Below, piece after piece: positions 62,174 to 64,000 of a DNA stretch of 64,000 bases (the first letter of the stretch is position 1; every line of letters starts with the position of its first letter). The position numbers and the translations under genes are program-made. Source of the DNA: Mycolicibacter virginiensis (lineage in GTDB: Bacteria > Actinomycetota > Actinomycetes > Mycobacteriales > Mycobacteriaceae); contig NZ_CP092430.2 of assembly GCF_022374935.2 (NCBI RefSeq), forward strand, positions 806,001-870,000. The letters are read 5' to 3'. The notes beneath the pieces were generated by a model. It was given only the letters and a program-made list of their open reading frames with translations. It searched no databases and was not told the DNA's origin.

Positions 62174-63829
62174 TCAGATCGCCGGACCGAGCAGGTCATC
62201 GGCGTCGCGGATGATGTAGCCGTAGCCCTGCTCGGCCAGGAACCGCTGCCGGTGCGCTGCGTATTCGGCGTCCAAGCTGTCGCGGGCAACCACCGAATAG
62301 AACACGGCGCCGCCGCCGTCGGCCTTGGGGCGCAACAGCCGGCCCAGCCGCTGGGCCTCCTCCTGGCGCGAGCCGAAGGTGCCCGAGACCTGCACGGCCA
62401 CCGATGCTTCCGGCAGGTCGATGGAGAAGTTGGCCACCTTGGACACCACCAGGGTGGAGATCTCACCCCGGCGGAAGGCATCGAACAGCTTCTCGCGCTC
62501 GGCGGTACGCGTCGAGCCCTGGATCACCGGGGCGTCCAACTGCTCGCCCAGTTCTTCGAGCTGGTCCAGATAGGCGCCGATCACCAGGGTCTGCTCGCCG
62601 GGATGCTGCTTGAGGATCGAGCGCACCACCGCGATCTTGGAGTGCACCGTCGAGCACAGTTTGTAGCGTTCCTCGGGTTCGGCGATGGCGTAGGTCATCC
62701 GCTCGCTCTCGGTCATGGTGACCCGCACCTCGATGCATTCGGCCGGGGCGATCCAGCCTTGCGCCTCGATGTCCTTCCACGGCGCGTCGTAGCGTTTCGG
62801 GCCGATCAGCGAGAACACGTCACCTTCGCGGCCGTCCTCCCGGATCAGCGTCGCGGTCAATCCGAGGCGGCGGCGGGACTGCAGATCGGCGGTCATCCGG
62901 AACACCGGCGCGGGCAGCAGATGCACCTCGTCGTAGATGATCAGCCCCCAGTCGCGGCTGTCGAACAACTCCAGGTGACGATACTCACCCTTGGTGCGCC
63001 GGGTGATCACCTGATAGGTGGCGATGGTGACCGGCCGGATCTCCTTGCGCTCCCCGGAATACTCGCCGATTTCCTCCTCGGTCAGCGACGTGCGCGCCAC
63101 CAGTTCGCGCTTCCACTGTCGGCCCGCCACGGTGTTGGTGACCAGGATCAGCGTGGTGGCCTTCGCCTTGGCCATCGCCGCGGCACCGACCAATGTCTTG
63201 CCGGCACCGCAGGGCAACACCACCACCCCCGAACCACCCGACCAGAACGAGTCCGCGGCCATCTCCTGATAGTCGCGCAGCTGCCAGCCGTCCTGGGCCA
63301 GGTCGATCGGATGGGCCTCGCCGTCGACGTAGCCCGCAAGATCTTCCGCGGGCCAACCGATCTTGAGCAGCATCTGCTTGACCCGGCCGCGCTCACTGGG
63401 GTGAACCACGACGGTGTCGTCGTCGAGGCGGGCACCGAGCATCGGCGCGATCTTCTTGTTGCGCAGCACCTCCTCGAGCACCGCGCGATCCAGGCTGACC
63501 AGGGTCAGGCCGTGCACCGGGCTCTTCACCAGCTGCAGGCGCCCGTAACGCGCCATGGTGTCGACGATGTCGACCAGCAGCGGCTGCGGCACCGCGTAAC
63601 GCGAATGGCTGACCAAGGCGTCGACCACCTGCTCGGCGTCGTGGCCCGCGGCGCGGGCGTTCCACAACGCCAGCGGCGTGATGCGGTAGGTGTGGATGTG
63701 CTCCGGGGCGCGCTCGAGCTCGGCGAACGGCGCGATGGCGGCGCGCGCCGAACCGGCCTGTTCGTGATCGACCTCGAGCAGCACGGTCTTATCGGATTGG
63801 ACGATCAACGGCCCGTCGACTCCGCTCAC
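62174..63829 (-). CDS. ercc3: XPB/ERCC3-type DNA helicase
   Basis: A 551-residue superfamily 2 helicase nearly identical in plan to M. tuberculosis Rv0861c (542 residues). The N-terminal damage-recognition region is followed by L-P-C-G-A-G-K-T-L (Walker A), Y-D-E-V-H (motif II), G-L-T-A-T-L-I-R-E-D-G, the R-E-D motif, V-V-S-K-V-A-N-F-S-I-D-L and Q-E-E-A-Q-R-L-G-R-L-L-R-P. It unwinds DNA in repair or transcription-coupled processes. GTG 63829 is chosen because AGGAGGA sits 9 nt upstream and the product then starts M-S-G-V-D-G-P-L like relatives; ATG 63847 would place the SD inside the gene. Confidence 0.96.
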   Translation of the reverse strand: MSGVDGPLIVQSDKTVLLEVDHEQAGSARAAIAPFAELERAPEHIHTYRITPLALWNARAAGHDAEQVVDALVSHSRYAVPQPLLVDIVDTMARYGRLQLVKSPVHGLTLVSLDRAVLEEVLRNKKIAPMLGARLDDDTVVVHPSERGRVKQMLLKIGWPAEDLAGYVDGEAHPIDLAQDGWQLRDYQEMAADSFWSGGSGVVVLPCGAGKTLVGAAAMAKAKATTLILVTNTVAGRQWKRELVARTSLTEEEIGEYSGERKEIRPVTIATYQVITRRTKGEYRHLELFDSRDWGLIIYDEVHLLPAPVFRMTADLQSRRRLGLTATLIREDGREGDVFSLIGPKRYDAPWKDIEAQGWIAPAECIEVRVTMTESERMTYAIAEPEERYKLCSTVHSKIAVVRSILKQHPGEQTLVIGAYLDQLEELGEQLDAPVIQGSTRTAEREKLFDAFRRGEISTLVVSKVANFSIDLPEASVAVQVSGTFGSRQEEAQRLGRLLRPKADGGGAVFYSVVARDSLDAEYAAHRQRFLAEQGYGYIIRDADDLLGPAI

Positions 63830-63912
63830 GGCGCTGCTCCTCCTCATCGCTGGCGCTCTGCATCGTCGGCAGCGCGCATGGGCCCATTATCCGGAGTCGA
63901 CCGACACGGTGC

Positions 63913-64000
63913 TTACGGCGCCGAATCTTCGCCTGCCGACGACACCGACGTGATGCGGTGGATCGCGAAATCCTTCATCTGCCCCGACGTCGAATCGAAC
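63913..64000 (-). CDS. C-terminus of helicase-associated protein (Rv0862c-like), cut by window
   Basis: The last 28 codons of a minus-strand gene that runs off the window: F-D-S-T-S-G-Q-M-K-D-F-A-I-H-R-I-T-S-V-S-S ending at TAA 63913. The sequence and place directly before the XPB helicase gene match the end of Rv0862c, a large protein with a helicase/XPB-related domain whose gene precedes XPB in mycobacteria. Spacing to the helicase start is 83 bp. Confidence 0.75.
   Translation of the reverse strand, partial: FDSTSGQMKDFAIHRITSVSSAGEDSAP

Overview
The window is high-GC actinobacterial DNA, almost certainly from a member of the Mycobacteriaceae. From memory, the right end (53-64 kb) matches the M. 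tuberculosis gene order Rv0856, Rv0857, dapC (Rv0858c), fadA (Rv0859), fadB (Rv0860), XPB helicase (Rv0861c), Rv0862c. The methyltransferase followed by tRNA-Lys, -Glu, -Asp and -Phe matches the order at Rv0830-lysT-gluT-aspT-pheU. GTG starts and 4-bp ATGA/GTGA overlaps are frequent.

Region 1 (0-40 kb) is one large catabolic cluster of acyl-CoA chemistry. It holds an orphan YrbE permease pair without Mce proteins, a two-subunit B12-dependent acyl-CoA mutase, an F420-type (LLM) oxidoreductase and four CaiB-type CoA transferases. It also holds an SCP2-thiolase with a DUF35 partner, a CYP138-like P450, three acyl-CoA ligases, three SDR or SMP-30-type accessory enzymes, six acyl-CoA dehydrogenases (two pairs of coupled half-enzymes), five enoyl-CoA hydratases, a 2-hydroxyacyl-CoA-lyase-like thiamine enzyme, a thiolase and an amidohydrolase. 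Two TetR regulators and one GntR regulator are present. A shared palindrome (gagaa-N5-ttctc core, strong at 9692-9710 and 26223-26245, weaker or half sites elsewhere) suggests that several of these operons form one regulon. The gene content fits uptake and degradation of a branched or cyclic acid needing carbon-skeleton rearrangement and perhaps alpha-oxidation; the substrate cannot be read from sequence.

Region 2 (39.9-41.4 kb) is a core block: an SAM methyltransferase, then tRNA-Lys (minus), tRNA-Glu, tRNA-Asp and tRNA-Phe.

Region 3 (41.34-52.97 kb) is an 11.6-kb genomic island bounded by a 43-bp direct repeat. One copy is the 3' part of tRNA-Phe (41337-41379) and the other lies at 52926-52968, the classical attL/attR arrangement. 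No integrase is visible. Cargo: a DUF3883-type protein, a frameshifted pseudogene, a DUF726-like hydrolase, a lipoprotein, a membrane Ser/Thr kinase, a RelE-type toxin with an unusually large partner, and a two-gene operon of an HNH-SF2 helicase fusion with an uncharacterised 489-aa protein. The last is the best candidate for an undescribed defence system.

Region 4 (53.2-55.6 kb), just outside the island, holds a winged-helix nucleotidyltransferase/HEPN pair with its own tandem operators, a protease-like secreted protein that seems catalytically dead, and a DUF732 secreted protein.

Region 5 (55.7-64 kb) is the conserved core: two SRPBCC proteins, DapC, the FadA/FadB beta-oxidation complex with a strong terminator, a small membrane protein, a PNPOx-fold protein, the XPB helicase and the 3' end of its neighbour.
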